From Atherix ibis (Eukaryota > Arthropoda > Insecta > Diptera > Athericidae), in the NCBI GenBank assembly GCA_958298945.1, contig OY282607.1, forward strand, positions 51,499,020 to 51,563,019: DNA of 64,000 bases, given 5' to 3'. Made by a program: the position numbers and the translations under genes. Below are positions 11,298-24,532 of the stretch, piece by piece. Position 1 is the first letter of the stretch. Every line of letters starts with the position of its first letter. Under the pieces are notes generated by a model that saw nothing but the letters and a program-made list of their open reading frames with translations, ran no database searches and was not told the DNA's origin.

Positions 11298-13309
11298 CAC
11301 TAGATTGCCAGATTTTGGGTTTATACCTATTTTGCCTGAAATGAGTCAATTTGATTCAAACCCCAAAATTGAAGTTTTTAAAAAAAAGAAAATAATATGT
11401 TATTTTAAAGACATTTTATTCAAAACAATTTTTGCATATATATTGTGTTTTTAAAAATACATTTTCCGCAGATTTTTTTATTACATTTAGCACAGACGCA
11501 CCTTTATCATATTTCACCTGCATGACACTTGAACTTAACAATTCAACCGTTTTTCAAGATTCTGTATATTAGATAAAGGTGTGAAAGTATTTTCGGCGTC
11601 ATTACCATAGCTGCCGCTTAGTTCTTCAACTAATTGCAAAAGAAATTCTTTTCTTGAGATTTTTACTTGAGTGACGTCTTTATATAAAACCCAAGCATTG
11701 ATTGCTGCTAAATCTAAGATGTTATAGAATACGAGTACGTGAAGGGGCCATCTGCGAGAGCCTGCTTTGGTCCTATATTTTCTGGACATTTTCCATACTT
11801 AGTGTTATTATAAAATGTTATAGTTTCCGGGACATATTTTTTATTTTTTTCAATTTCTACATTTCGATGCTTTGAGCTCAATAGTAGAACTTTTTCATTG
11901 GGCTTACTTTTATAAATAGTAAGAGTACAGTCCTTCGTTTGATAAAGTTGTGTAGAAAACCATGTCATGTTGTCCTTCTTGGCTTTTGCAATTTTAGGCA
12001 ATTGTTTTCTATTTGCTCGTATTGTTCCAACCAATGAAGTGTTTTTCACTCGTAACCTTTTTGCAAGTGATAGGCTTGTAAAAAAATAGTCAAGGAAATA
12101 CTATTCCTAATCGCTCAAATTAATATTTGATCCGCGCGGGCTTCATTCTTGCCCAAATAGGGAAAACCATTTAAAAGATACTTGCTTCTAACATCCGCAG
12201 CTAACCAGAATTTGATGCCAAATTTATCTGGTTTATTCGGCATGTATTGAGTAAATGGCCACCGGATTATTTGAGAACAAATGCTCATCGACTGTTATGT
12301 ATCCTCAGGTTTATAAGAAGCCTGGCTATTCTCAATAAATTTTTCCCATATTCTTGTAATTAAGGCAAATTTGTCTGTTTTCAATCGTTCACTTCGTTCA
12401 AAACGGTATAAATCGAAGTATTTCTCTGAACTTATATCTACACATTGTTCGGAAGAAAAAAGGAGGTCCCCACTTCTTAGACCATATATAAGAACACTTC
12501 AAATTTCTTGTCTCATAAGCTCATATAGCATACAAAATTGCTATAAAGGCCCATAATAGCAATTTTGTTACTGTCCAGTCTTTTTTCAAAATTTTACGTT
12601 ATACTTTCGTCGGTTTTTCAAATTAAAAGCGCTCTTTATAGTATCAAGTATACTATTTCTTTTGGCATAGAAAGTTGGCCCTGAGACGTTTTTGAATTTG
12701 GTATGACCGGGAAATCTACCAGTATTTCTACTAGCTTTCATTATTTCCCATAATGTCCCATCAGCAACTTTTTGTGTTAAAATTAGTTCATTAGCAGATC
12801 TATCTGAAGTGTCTAATTCACTTACGGTTTCAAAACTTGGAATATATCGTACTCTCTTTTTGCCACGAGTTATATAACGATCACTCTCACTTGATTCACT
12901 TTCAAATAGAAAAAAAGCGCTACTCTTTTTCTAGAAGCTGTATGATGAAGATTTTCATCTTCACTGCTCGAAAATTCAATCCTATAAATTCAATTGTATA
13001 TACGAGAAATAAGTTATATGTGCGTACAACGAGCAACTTTAAAAATATAAAGTTTTTAAGGTTAAAATATAAACCTTAAAAAATATGTGCGTATACGAGT
13101 CAATTGGACTCAAATCCATCAAAATAGGTATGGTAATGAGTCAATTTTGGAATAAGCAGTGTGGAGGGGAAGCAATTAGTATTTGTATACATTTTATAAA
13201 TCTATTAAAAACCAACATATGTTTTTAAAAAAATTATTTAAATTTTTCTATATATATATAACAATAAAAATGTGAATGGGTCAAATTGACTCGGTCCGGC
13301 AATCTAGTA
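11298..13309 (-). mobile_element. piggyBac-like transposon, dead copy
   Basis: About 2.0 kb. The left end CACTAGATTGCCAGA follows a TTAA (11,294-11,297). The right end is the inverse (GGCAATCTAGTA) at 13,298-13,309, but no TTAA adjoins it. Subterminal copies of GAGTCAATT occur near both ends. Minus-strand pieces read, in order: SGPTFYAKRNS near 12,670; VDE then WPFTQYMPNKPDKF (first catalytic Asp region) near 12,220-12,300; AADVRSKYLLNGFPYLGK (second Asp) near 12,150-12,200; TSLVGTIRANRKQLP and VLLLSSKHRN near 11,880-12,040; NNTKYG, then RRWPLHVLVFYNILDLAAIN near 11,690-11,760. The segment between NTKYG and RKYRTKAGSRRWP, where the family carries its VDxxDQ Asp, appears deleted. With its frameshifts this makes the copy inactive. 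Confidence 0.85.
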
Positions 13310-14914
13310 GGGGTCTAAAGAAATATTGAACTAATTCCCAAACAAATCAGGTGGGTGTCAACGTGTTTTCATAGGTCTGATATGAACCGTAAGGACTAGA
13401 TAATAAATAGTGGACAGTAGCTCTCTAAAATAAGCTATCTATTTACTAACTTACCTGTTATTGTCAACATTTTTCTTAATATGATTTCTAAAAATATTTG
13501 AGGAAAAAAATGAACTTCAAATGCATACAAAAGTGTACTCACAGTAAAGGTATTTACACCAATTTTTTTTCGTAAGTGAATTTGGTTTGTAGTGATGCGC
13601 AGCTTCCCCATCTCGACAATTTCACCCTTTACTCTTTAAAGTTTCTCATTTACGAAATTCCTAGATAAGAATTCAGACTGATATGATATACCACCATTGA
13701 TGTCTTTTTAGACTACATTTTAGTGTTCCGAACAAATTTTTTTTAATTGGAAAAAGTATTTTTGATCTCAAAAGACTTCTGAAATCAAACGAAGCACTTT
13801 TTTTTTCTTTTATTACTAGTGAAAATTTTTTCTTTAGGTAAAAAATAAAAATTTACCTATTAATTATTTAGGTAAATCTAGAAAATGCTAATTTGCTGGA
13901 CAGCGTAAGATTTCCTACACTTATAAATGTAATTATTATGATTAAACTATGTGGTTGAATTTGCTATATCCTTAATAAGAGATTTTTGTTCTATTTTTTC
14001 AAGACAAAAAAGTTTTCTTTTCAACACCCTAAAAAGAATTTTCTGTTTTAAAAACAAAATGAACTTTTTTTTTTTGAGTATTTATTTATAAAGACAAAAC
14101 TAACATTTTTACATAACCTAATGGTGTCTAATTAATTTAACTTAATATACAAGTATTTAAGGGTTTTTAGAGTAAAAACAAACCAAAATTATTTAATAAT
14201 ACTGAGAGCTAACATGTTATACAGAAATCTGGCTTGCAACAAATTCATCTACAAAACAGGCTTAAAACAGAAATTTTTGAGTTTTAGAAAAGAAAATTCC
14301 ACTGCCTATATTGCATATGAGCTTAAACAATAACAACCCAAGTCGAAATAACCAATACTAAAAGTTAAAAAAACAACTTTTTCTTACTATAAAGTGATTT
14401 AGTAAAAAAAAAAATGAGAATCAATGAAGAAGATACGGATTACCAAAGAGGATGACTCGAGCCTTCTGATTTTTTTCTGTATTTTGATTCACTTGCAAAA
14501 CTCTCTTAAAGACATCATGAATCAGCGCTAATGTTAATAAACAACTTTTTGCTAAAACTCAAATAGTGATGGCGCATCTCCCAAAGCCAAAGTCTACACG
14601 AACCATGAATATCGAACATAGTTGGTGCAAAGGAAGCCAGCCTATGGGGAAAATTTCCATTATTTTTTTCTTGTTTTTTGAGGTGATTTTTATAATATCT
14701 TTTTCTGTAAATATGTCCACAGTCTCAAATCAATTTCAGTGCAAATAAATTAAAAGACGAATAATGTCCCTCTAACAAATTTATTATTAACTAAAGATCT
14801 TGTCAAATTTATGGAACATGACGTTTCTCTAAATATATTCTTTTTTTTCTGTAACGATTTTAGTGCAAAGCCTAAAATCTTTAGGTAAAAATTACTCACA
14901 ATAAACAATTATTA
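13310..14914. other. A/T-rich spacer
   Basis: No gene or known repeat recognised. Short open frames such as 14,566-14,748 show no motif. Confidence 0.5.
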
Positions 14915-15252
14915 GCTGTATTCCATTGGGCAAATTTTGCCACTCACAAGTACTTCTAGCTACTCGCAGTTACTCTTGCTCGTACAAATGAGTAGTTCGC
15001 ATTAGTAGTTACGCATACAATTTACGGTAGTGTGTTTTAGTTTCCAAAATGAAAATAGATGGCTTAGCGGGTTCGTTGGTTATGTTGCAGTGTCATATTT
15101 TTGTCAGTACTGTGTATGTGTGATAAACTCAGTTTTTATTGTTTATGTGTGATTAAACTCAGAATTGTTGTTGACTATTTCGAGGTTATATTTTACTTCT
15201 GTAATTAAGTTATATTTGCTTAGCTATTATGTAAGCAAATATAACTTAATTA
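14915..15252. mobile_element. MITE copy (GCTGTATTCCATTGG family) ending in a hairpin
   Basis: It starts GCTGTATTCCATTGGGCAAA and is collinear with the complete MITE at 53,389-53,713 for most of its length. Shared stretches include GCGGGTTCGTTGGTTATGTTG, cut here to GGGTTCGTTGGTTATGTT, and TTTTATTGTTTATGTGTG. The expected right terminal repeat is missing. Instead the sequence ends in a perfect hairpin: arms at 15,202-15,222 and 15,232-15,252 (21 bp each) around a 9-nt loop. Confidence 0.75.
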
Positions 15253-15464
15253 GCCTACACGAACGATGTACGCCCATTAATGTTCAGAACAAAACCTAGA
15301 CGGCAATAACTATAGCACCTCTCACATCCCGTTCATATCTTTTATGGTCAAATAAATTCGGACCTTTGTAATGGCACTACAATCCGAGATTGATTTTTGT
15401 CTCAGCTATCTTTCGTTTTGCAGGCCAGAAATCAATTGCCACAATAACGAGTAACGGTAACTAT

Positions 15465-16146
15465 AAATATTGTCCAGTCTGATCTACTACCCATTTCCAT
15501 CTTTCTGGTAGTAGCATGATTCCACGCTCATAAAATTTTTGTTCTTTACTGGCAAAAACTGATCCGAGTCATTTTTGACCTCCTCATTTGAATTTAACGT
15601 TTTACCGTCTAAAAAATTTGTACGGACCGGAACAAATGATAACCGGAAGGTGCTGGGTCTGGAGAGTATGGTGGGTGTGGCAGTATATCCCAGCCAAGCT
15701 CTAAATGCTTTTGCCGAGTGGTCAAACTAGTATGAGGTTTCTCATTATCTTGTTGGAACACTATACCTTTCCTATTGACCAATTCTGGCTTTTTTCTTTA
15801 AGTGAATAATTCAATTTGTCCAACTGATGACAGTACACTTCAGAATTGATCGTTGTGTTGCTCAAAATAAAGATTTCTTTGAAATTCCTCTTTTTTTGAT
15901 GAATATTGGCTTTCGAAGTGCTTTGAGCCGGTTCATCTTTTCTACTCCAGAATCACTTTCCATATTTAAAACGGTATCAACCAAAAACTACTGTGCAGAA
16001 TCAATCGACGTTTTTCACAAGAAAACCTTGCTATGTCAGCTGTCAAAATACATATGATTATGCGGCTTAAGTGTGAAGTTGGTTGTGAAAAAATACAATT
16101 AAGTCCTCTGTTGGGAAACAACGAAATTACTTTCCAGACAACCCAA
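15465..16146 (-). mobile_element. Mariner fragment (TTGGGTTG family)
   Basis: Left-truncated, internally deleted copy of the family at 6,671-7,984. The minus strand encodes the C-terminal DQ..QYL region at the left, the APSDYHLF-type motif near 15,640 and LELGWDI near 15,695. The right end (TACTTTCCAGACAACCCAA) is the intact terminal repeat, followed by TA at 16,147-16,148. The first catalytic region is largely lost. Confidence 0.88.
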
Positions 16147-16148
16147 TA

Positions 16149-19100
16149 TAAATAATAAACTCATCAGATGACTTTTCTTTATACGTTGCAAGTGTGTTTA
16201 TCTGATTACTAGTTCTCGTCGGCGTTATGGTCGGGACGGGGGCTCATGGCTTCCTTATTAAAGACATCTTTGAGATTTCGGTGACACTTTTTCTGATTCT
16301 ATTCAATCACAAAAACTTGTTCTCAGGTTTGCATTTTGTGAAAAAGCACCTTTTCAACTTTAAGTGGTTGGTCACGTCGATGAGGATTTAATCTAAAATA
16401 TTTAATTTTAAATGCTAAAACATCTTTTCTAGTTTGATTTCTTCTCGGCTGCAAAATTGAAATACATTCAACCAGTCCCGAGACATATTGTCTTAATAAC
16501 AGACTATAAATAAGAATACAACATCAATAAAATTATGAATTATTATCCCGCCTTCACACATTTTTAAAAAACTTAACAAAAAAAAAAGAAATTAAAATTC
16601 TATAGAACGAAATTGAAATGTTGTGATTATTTTGAAAATGACAAAAGCAAAATTCTCAACCAACGCAAGATTGAGTGAATATATAAAAATAAAAGTATTC
16701 ATATTTTTAGAGGGAGAGGGGGGCAAAAAAATAGAATCGATACTAAAATAGAATCTACGATAAAACACAGATGCTTCTTTTTGCTGATCGTCGCCAGATC
16801 AGGGCGAGTGGTAATTTTTTTTATCCGCTTTGGCAAATTGTCATGAATGTCAATCGACCAAAGGTTCTTTTTAATGTAAATTCTTATTTATTTTCTCAAA
16901 TAAGTCTCAAGGATAACAGCGTCATATTTAAAATTTTGTACATTTAAAAATGATTTTATTTTCTAGTTTTAATTTTGTTTTTTTTCCTGCGCGACAGCAA
17001 AATGAATCAGAGGTATTTCCTGTGATGTATTTTTTCTGAGGTTATGGTATAGAGGACATATAAAAAAAAGAGTATTTGTAGATGCGGAAGATAGTTTTAT
17101 CCTTTTTTAAATAATTTTTTTTTTGAGTAAAAGCATGACTGATTAGTTTTTTTATTTCTTCATTTGACCTGTTAAATTTAATCCTGAAATATGTGTAATA
17201 AGCACTGTAATATCTAAAGTGACCTATACTTAAGGTATTTTATAGAAAAATTAACTTTTATCCTCCATGGATTCTGATAAATTTTCTTGAAAACTATTCA
17301 TTTCTAAAAGCGAAAGGCAAAATATCCTATTTATACCAATTTCGTATAATATAAATTAAGATTTATTTTGAAGAATTAATTTGAAAAGATTTTGTCACGA
17401 TTTTTTAAGGCATTTATTTTTATATAAAATTTTAGTTTAAACCTTAGACCCTTTTTTTTAGAGTTGATTTTATCTTATATTTAATATAATATATATATGA
17501 CTTTTCTAATAAATAAAAAAAACTTAATTAAATTGAGTATAATTTCCTTTTTTCTATAAATTTTTTTTTTTTAATTAAATCAATATTTTTAAAATATTTA
17601 AAATTTTACGTAAGCGTATGTGCTTATAATTAATCTCAATAAAATCTGCATAAAAACTATTTTACGTACAAAACCTTGATGAAAATATTCCATAAAATTT
17701 TTGTGCAAAAAGAAGATGTCAAAAAGAATTTTTTTGTTTTTTTTTTGATAGAGCTTATCAAAAATATAAAAATTGTACAAAAATTTAAATTTTCAAAATC
17801 TTTTTTTTTTGCTTACCTCAATTAAATGTTCAAAGATAATAAGTGCCATAAAATTTATGCCTGCCAATATAAATGCCTTTTGAAATTATTAATTTCGCAT
17901 GATTATTAATTGATTACATTTTATTTAACATTTCTTTTCTTCTTTTAAAATCACTCTTTAAGTACAAATAATTAGTAAAGTTATTCTTGTGAGTATATAC
18001 AATACATTTGCGTTTAGGCAGTGGGGATACGGAAACAATTTTTTTTATGGTTTAAATTTAAAAAGCCATAAAATTTTTGGAAAAATATCACAGAATCAAA
18101 TTTTATTTAACAAGTGACATATTGAATAAAAATTATAGAGTTTTTTTAAATAAATATCGCTCTGTCTCTTTCTCTTTCTCTTTTAAACTTTTTTCTCTCT
18201 TTTGTAGTATCATAAAATTTGTGCGTAATTTTTTTTTGTTTCGTTATTTATTACTTCACTAAAAATAATAATAATCACCAACTTTATTACTTCACAAAAA
18301 ATTTAATAATCACTTTTTTTCTTCTTATTTAACATTATTTTTAATATTTTAATTAAGAAATAATCTACAGTGTAGATTAACTCGGGTTTAAAAATATATT
18401 TTAGTGCACAGTTAAAAAAAAAAATTTTTGCTTTTATAATTCAATTTTCTAAAAATGAGAAAAAAAATTATAAAAGAACATTTCATTATTTTGGTTTTTT
18501 TTTTTCTTAATAAAATTTAAATTGTATGAACTCATACACGTATCTACAATTTAGGCATATTTTATATAGCACTATATATGTGTATGTATATCCATACACC
18601 CATTCATTCAAAAAAAAGTCACATTCATTGATAAACATTCGTTTGTTGCTTCCTCTCCAAACACTCGCTGTACACTTGCTTGCATGGATGGGCACGTCAG
18701 TTTAGTTTAGTTGTACATGCACTAATAAGAAAAAACGGACGTGCGTCGCGCATGCGAATCCAATTTATGCGGAGTCAGTTCGCAATCGCGTTAAATTTGC
18801 ATAGCAATACGGACACTCGCATATTCGCTCCCAAATACACCCATTCGTAAACTATCAAATACTCTTCATTTCTTAGTGCCGTTGTTGTCCTCTTATTTCT
18901 TCCTAGGTCATATGTTCCTAGGAAGTATGTATGCCTCTGCATATGTCGTATAATCGGTAATGTTCGCTCTGTACTACAATGACGTACAACTGTTTTGTTT
19001 GTGTTAGTCACTTTTTTGTTAATTTTTTTTAATTAAATATTATTTATGTAAAACAGCACATTCGATCGTATCCAACAGTTCACAGTATTTCATAAACGAT

Positions 19101-20758
19101 CATAACTCTTTTTTTTCTCTTGCGTATATTAGGTATATTAATTGAATTTGATTTTATTGCAAAATTGTTCCGCTCTTCTAATTTAATACTCTTTTTTTTT
19201 TAAATCAATTGTTTTTATTTCAATATTTTTAAACTAAATTAAATAAGAAATTATTTCTATAAAAATAGTTTGTTATTTTTTTTTGGCAAATTTTCAAATA
19301 AAAAATATATGCTCAAAAAAGCAAAAACATCTGTAATTGTTCAAAACGAATTGTTTTAGAGTAAAATTTGTTCAGTAAAGTTTTATTTTTTGTAGATTTC
19401 TTAAAATAACTTTTTTTATTCATTAAAAATACAAAAAGAAATAACTTAAAGTTTTTTTTATATTTGTAATAAAAAACCGCTCTTGCATCTTTACTTAAAG
19501 ACGTTTAAAGAGAACAGACAATAAGTGTTCTTTTTATTATTTCTTTTTTTTTTTGCAAATTACAAATTTTAACAATTTTTCATTATTTTTTTGTACAATA
19601 ATGTTTAAGATATTGACGATAATTGTTTGGGCAATTAATAAACCACTACAAAAATTGTTCATAACTAAATTGTTTTTGTTTATGCAAAATATTATTAGAA
19701 AAATTTTTGTCTAAATATTTTTCAATTTTACTCCTAATTTTTTTCAAAAATTATCTCATATTTTATATCTTATTTTTTGTTTGCACATACGAACAATATT
19801 GTTTAGTAAATAAAGCTATAAGCAAGCCTCCAAAATTTGACTTTGAATCGGAAATATTATGCATAAACAAACACATGCACACGCACTCAACCTCAAACAT
19901 GCACGAATTCATTCCATATTATTATTTGAAGAGATATTATATGCACACTCAAAACTTTTACACAAAATATATACTATCTTGTTTGCATGCTTGTTATTTA
20001 TGTACATACGTATGAATGTACATACTTATATATGCATGCGTTGATGTAGGTAACTGATATTCGCGCGATCACTATCCGAACATTTTTTCATATTTGCACA
20101 ATTTGCTTATTCAATCCGTTCAATAACTCCCTCACTCACTCACTCATTCATTCTTTATTCGCTCAATTTACTTATTGTTATTATTGCTGTTTCCACTGTC
20201 AATGTTTATTTCTCTTTTTCTTATTATTGTTCTATAGTTTTTTTTTATACCTGATCGCACTAATTGTTTTTAAATTTAAACAGTAGTACGGTAATAAATA
20301 ATGATTATTCTCCAAATTTGACGTAATACGCTTAATTATTATCTCTTCTATACATAAAAAATTAACAAACGATATTTTTAAAACAAAAATATGATAGAAA
20401 AAAATGCTAGCACCAAAATATATTTTTTTTTTCAAATTTAAATCGAAATTTAAAAAAAAATTGACTAAATTTAATGGACTGTCCATCTTTTCTGTGTGGG
20501 TATTTTCATGAAATTTTTGGGGAATGCCAAATAAAACTTCATAAAATTAACTAAACTTTTCACACTCATTCACTCTACATGTCTACTTATTTAATTATTT
20601 ATTCCATTCTATTTACAATTTAAAATATTGAGCAAAAATATTAACTCACAAAACGGTCGTACGTGTTTACATACTTTACGATAATGTATAATTTTTATTT
20701 GTGTTTTATAAGAATGCGATAATAAAGCACTTGAAAGTTGGACGATTAAAAATAAAAA
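16149..20758. other. Long A/T-rich spacer
   Basis: No gene, RNA or repeat family recognised across this stretch. It is dominated by poly-A and poly-T runs and short TATA or CACA microsatellite-like patches. Positions 18,500-19,010 are richer in mixed sequence and contain CATAC/ACGT-type short repeats, and a CACTC-rich patch lies near 20,130-20,160. All open frames are short and of low complexity. Confidence 0.5.
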
Positions 20759-22000
20759 TTCTTTTTTGGGATGCGGGCTGTCTATGTGTGTGCGCGCGCG
20801 CGATTTTATGATTATTACAAGTTGGACTTTGGCGATCAACTAATCAAGCGTATTCGTCGACAACGGCACCAAACCCAATCAAAATTCAAACACGTTTCGA
20901 ATAAAAATGAGAACGCGAATCCATTCCACAAACGTAATTCTATCGATGCATAGGTTGTGTCTAGGGTGGTGTGTGGCGTGGTGTGATTGTGTGTTGATGC
21001 GAATTTCGACCGCGCCAACTAGAAATGCAAACTCAGCGCTTAACGCAGTTGTCTAGCTGGTGGATGGATCGACTGAATGGAACCAGTCCGAGCTGAGCCG
21101 AACTCAATCCGACATCAAATGCGAGTTTGAATATGTACGACGCACCACAGTACAGGGAAATACACAGGAATTCACTGTAGTCTACCGTCGCCAACCATGT
21201 CTCTACCGCCCGAGCCCGACTGACCTCTCCGAAAATTTGTCCATTTCCTAACTTCTCGAATTCCTTTCGACTCCGCCAGCGCCGCAGTCCGCATAATGTT
21301 TAGCCGTTAGCCGAAAGCCGATTGCCGATAGCTGCGATATCATCTACCATTCACCGAAACCGTCTGCTATCTTCGGTCTATCGCGCCTACTTAACGACGT
21401 CCGACGTCGACCGCCCAACGTATCCACTAGCATGTGTTGTCCGTAGTCAATGGTGGTAGTCTTCCCCAGCAGAAAACACACCGTACCGAATCACCACTGG
21501 AGACGTCATAGATCGATCTTTGGCGACACAAGTCTCGGCGGTCATATGCACATCTTCGTTGGCAGCTCGGTAAGCTCAGTCAGCTCAATCAGCTAAGTCA
21601 GCGCTTTTGATTGTTGGGTGCTAACCAGTAGTTCGTTATCGCACAACGCAGCGCATAAGAAGAAACGAGTTTTTTTTTCGTTTTCTTTTATCAGAGTTAC
21701 TTCACCGCCAACTCACTGTGGCGTGTTATTTTCGTCGTCTTTTTTCCGATCTCTTTTCAATTTATTTATTTACTTCTAATCGTGCGATATTCAGTTTGTG
21801 CATGTGTGTGCGATCGCGTTTATTCGATCGCCGTTAATCAACCATCGTCGACGATGAATAAATGACCAGAGCGGCGTCGGCACACTCAATGAATTCTGTG
21901 TTAAATCGTCATTTCTCTCTCGAAACGATTTAGTAATTAGCCATCCTTCTTGCGCTCAGCTAGCGGTCGATTTACAATATTATGAAATTCTGTTATGGCG
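20759..22000. promoter_or_regulatory. GC-richer block, possible host promoter or 5' exon
   Basis: About 1.2 kb of clearly more balanced base composition inside A/T-rich DNA. It contains a (GC)n patch near 20,795, many CGA/TCG words and repeated short CAGCTCAGTCAGCT-like units at 21,575-21,605. No long open frame with recognisable protein was found (the longest, 21,060-21,251, has 63 codons). A promoter-proximal or 5' leader region of a host gene is the simplest reading, with strand undetermined. Confidence 0.3.
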
Positions 22001-22646
22001 CCTGCTATCCGATTTGTTTTCTGGTTCTTAGTCTTGTTTGGTTTTCTTCATTTATTTACTATTTGGGAAACACACCACCAATTGACAAGTTAGCCTAAAA
22101 TTTCTTTGTGTGCGGTGGTGTTACGTAAATATATGATCTTATAGACATGACTACACCTAATAAAATTCGAAGGTCATTCAGAGCAAGTGTCATATTCACA
22201 CTAAGCATCCTGAGATATTTTTAATAGGCGCGCCCATGCATCGATATTGTTTGTTTAAAACATACGTGTATGCCCTTGATTTTCTGCACTAATCAAAATT
22301 AATCAAAATTTTAACATTATTTTTAATCGATTTTTTTTTGTATAATTTATTGCGAAGAATCATTTACATTATGAGGAAGCTTATTGTCTATATAATTGAT
22401 GGGAAAATGGATTAAAATTTGTAGATTCAATGACGAAGAAATTATGAAATCAAAATTGAACTAACCTCAGAATTGAACTAAATTATTAAAATTATTAAAT
22501 GTTTTGACATCGATAATAAAAAATGCATTGAAACAAATGAATATTTATATAAATAATAAATTTAATAATAAACTTTGTTAAAATATTTCCAGAAAATGAA
22601 GTGTTTGGCTAACAAGTGTTTTGATTATTCGGAAACCAACGATTAT
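22001..22646. other. A/T-rich spacer
   Basis: No feature recognised between the GC-richer block and the mariner that starts at 22,649. Confidence 0.5.
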
Positions 22647-22648
22647 TA

Positions 22649-23890
22649 CCAGGTGTATAAACTTAAATGTATAAACTTAAATCCGGTGTATAAACTTAAA
22701 TCCGGGCACGAAATACTTTTTTTTCTGTCAACATTAATCAGTGCACATTGTCAGCAATTTCGTACATGAACATATATTTTTCCTTTGGTAATCATGTCTA
22801 GTTTGTGCCAGAAAAAGAGCATATGCGGGAAGCTTTGCTTTTCTGTTTCAATTTGAAGAAATCGGCTGCCGAATCGCATCGAATGCTTATGGAGGCATAT
22901 GGTGACAGTGCTTTATCGAAAACAACATGCCGAGATCGCATTCGTCGGTTCAAAGGCAGAAATTTTGACTTGTGGGACAAAAAGTGTGAAAATCGGCCTA
23001 GGAAGGTTGTGGACCATCAATTGCAGGCTCTTTTGGACGAAGACGATACACAATCGCAAAAAATGTTCGCGGAGCAATTGGGTGTTACTCAACCAGCCAT
23101 TTCCATGCGCCTGCGCGCCATGATGAAGATTGAAAATATCGGAAAATGGGTGCCGCATGAATTGAACGATAGAAAGATGTAGCGACGCCAAAAGACATGC
23201 GAAATCTTGCTCGCCAAACAAAATGAAAGTCGTTCCTGCATCGGATTGTGACAGGCGATGCAAAAAGGATATATTTTGCTAATCCTACGCGCAAGAAATC
23301 GTGGTTTGATCCCGGCCAACCATCAACATCTTCCCCAACACCAAATCGCTTCGGACGGAAGACGATGCTGTGCGTTTGGTGGGATCAGCAGGGTATCGTC
23401 TACTATGAGATGTTGAAACCTGATGAAACTGTCAATGCCAACCGCTACCACCAAGAACTGATCAAATTGCACCGTGCTCTTCGTGAAAAAAGGACGGATT
23501 ATTAACAAAGACATGACAAGCTGATTTTCCTCCACGACAACGCACCATCGGACACGTCAAAAATGGTTCGAAACTACTTAGAGACACTCAACTTGGAGGT
23601 GCTACCCCACCCCGTTTATTCACCAGACCTGTCCCCTTCCGACTACCACCTGTTTTCGTCAATGGGCCACGCGCTCGCTGAGCAGTACTTCGATTCTTAC
23701 GAGACGTCCGAAAATGGCTGATGAGTGGTTTGCCTCGAAAAAGAAGGAATTTTTTTGGCGTGGTATCCACAAATTGCCCGAGAGATGGGAAAATGTGTAG
23801 CTAGCGAGGGCAAGTACTTTGAATAAAATTGTTTTTGCTTTCTATGAAAAAACAAACTGAAAAACAGCGGATTTAAGCTTACACACCTGG
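22649..23890 (+). mobile_element. Mos1-like (mauritiana-type) mariner, dead copy
   Basis: 1,242 bp bounded by TA (22,647-22,648 and 23,891-23,892). The left end is CCAGGTGTATAAACTTAAAT and the right end inverts to CCAGGTGTGTAAGCTTAAAT. The left end carries three copies of GTATAAACTTAAAT (22,655-22,668, 22,669-22,682, 22,688-22,701), so the terminal repeat has been internally multiplied. Confidence 0.93.
22794..23826 (+). pseudogene. Mariner transposase pseudogene (Mos1-like)
   Basis: The ancestral start is probably the ATG at 22,794 (MSS, then a one-base loss, then VPEKEHMREALLF). Visible parts in order: the N-terminal DNA-binding region with KKSAAESHRMLMEAYGDS; ELQALLDED-type text (LQALLDEDDTQSQ); the second helix region AISMRLRAM; the linker WVPHELNDRK. 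The first catalytic Asp lies in IVTGDAKR (TGDEKW in active relatives, so two neighbours are changed). The second is in FLHDNAPS and the third in SPSDYHLF, 34 residues later. The frame ends KCVASEGKYFE at 23,826. Damage includes stops after DRKM and after RTDY and at least three frameshifts. Similarity to the mauritiana subfamily is from motif recall, not a search. Confidence 0.9.
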
Positions 23891-23958
23891 TATATATTTA
23901 AATAAAGGTCATAGTCGCCAATCATTCAACTTATTTGTATTGGATTTCGAATGTTCTA

Positions 23959-24532
23959 TTAGGTTGGCGGATTTTGTCAATAGATGGTATTAGCACATTC
24001 TTTTGTTATGTCAACGTGTTCAAAGCACCTAACCTATATTGTTTTCTTGTTGTTTTGACCTCCGTCATTTAATTTAGTAAAAAATTGTATCGTTTAGCTA
24101 TTTAGTTTTGTTTTCATCCAAATTTAAAAATGGAAGGACAAGACGTGCATTTTAGACATATTTTATTGTATTATTTTCGAAAAGGCAAAAACGCATCGCA
24201 CGTACACAAGAAGTTATGTGACGTATATGGGAATGAAGCCTTGAAAGAAAGGCAGTGTCAAAATTGGTTTGTTAAATTTCGTTCTGGTGATTTTTCACTA
24301 CAAAATGCGCAACGTCCAGTTGAAGTTGATGAGACCCATATCAAGGTCATTATCGATTCAGAGCGTCATAGCACAATACGTGAGATTGCAGAGAAGCTCA
24401 ATGTATCGCATACATGCATTGAAAAAAAATTAAAACAGCTTGGCTATGTTAGGAAACTTGATTTATGGATTCCTCATCATTTTGAATTTTTCTTCTTATT
24501 TAAAATCCGCAATCACTTAGTTGCCAACCCAA
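23959..24532 (+). mobile_element. Internally deleted cecropia-like mariner
   Basis: 574 bp between TA dinucleotides. The right end inverts to TTGGGTTGGCAACTAAGTGA, then TTGCGGATTTT. The left end is TTAGGTTGGC followed directly by GGATTTT, so about 14 bp of the left terminal repeat are missing. The interior keeps the 5' leader and the N-terminal third of the transposase, then jumps to the 3' end. Without the catalytic domain and with one damaged end it cannot move by itself. Confidence 0.87.

Noticed and set aside
22575..22769. Cys-containing 64-codon frame (MKCLANKCFDYSE) as a THAP-like start
   Set aside because: It runs into the mariner terminal repeat at 22,649, so its second half is transposon DNA and the similarity is too short.
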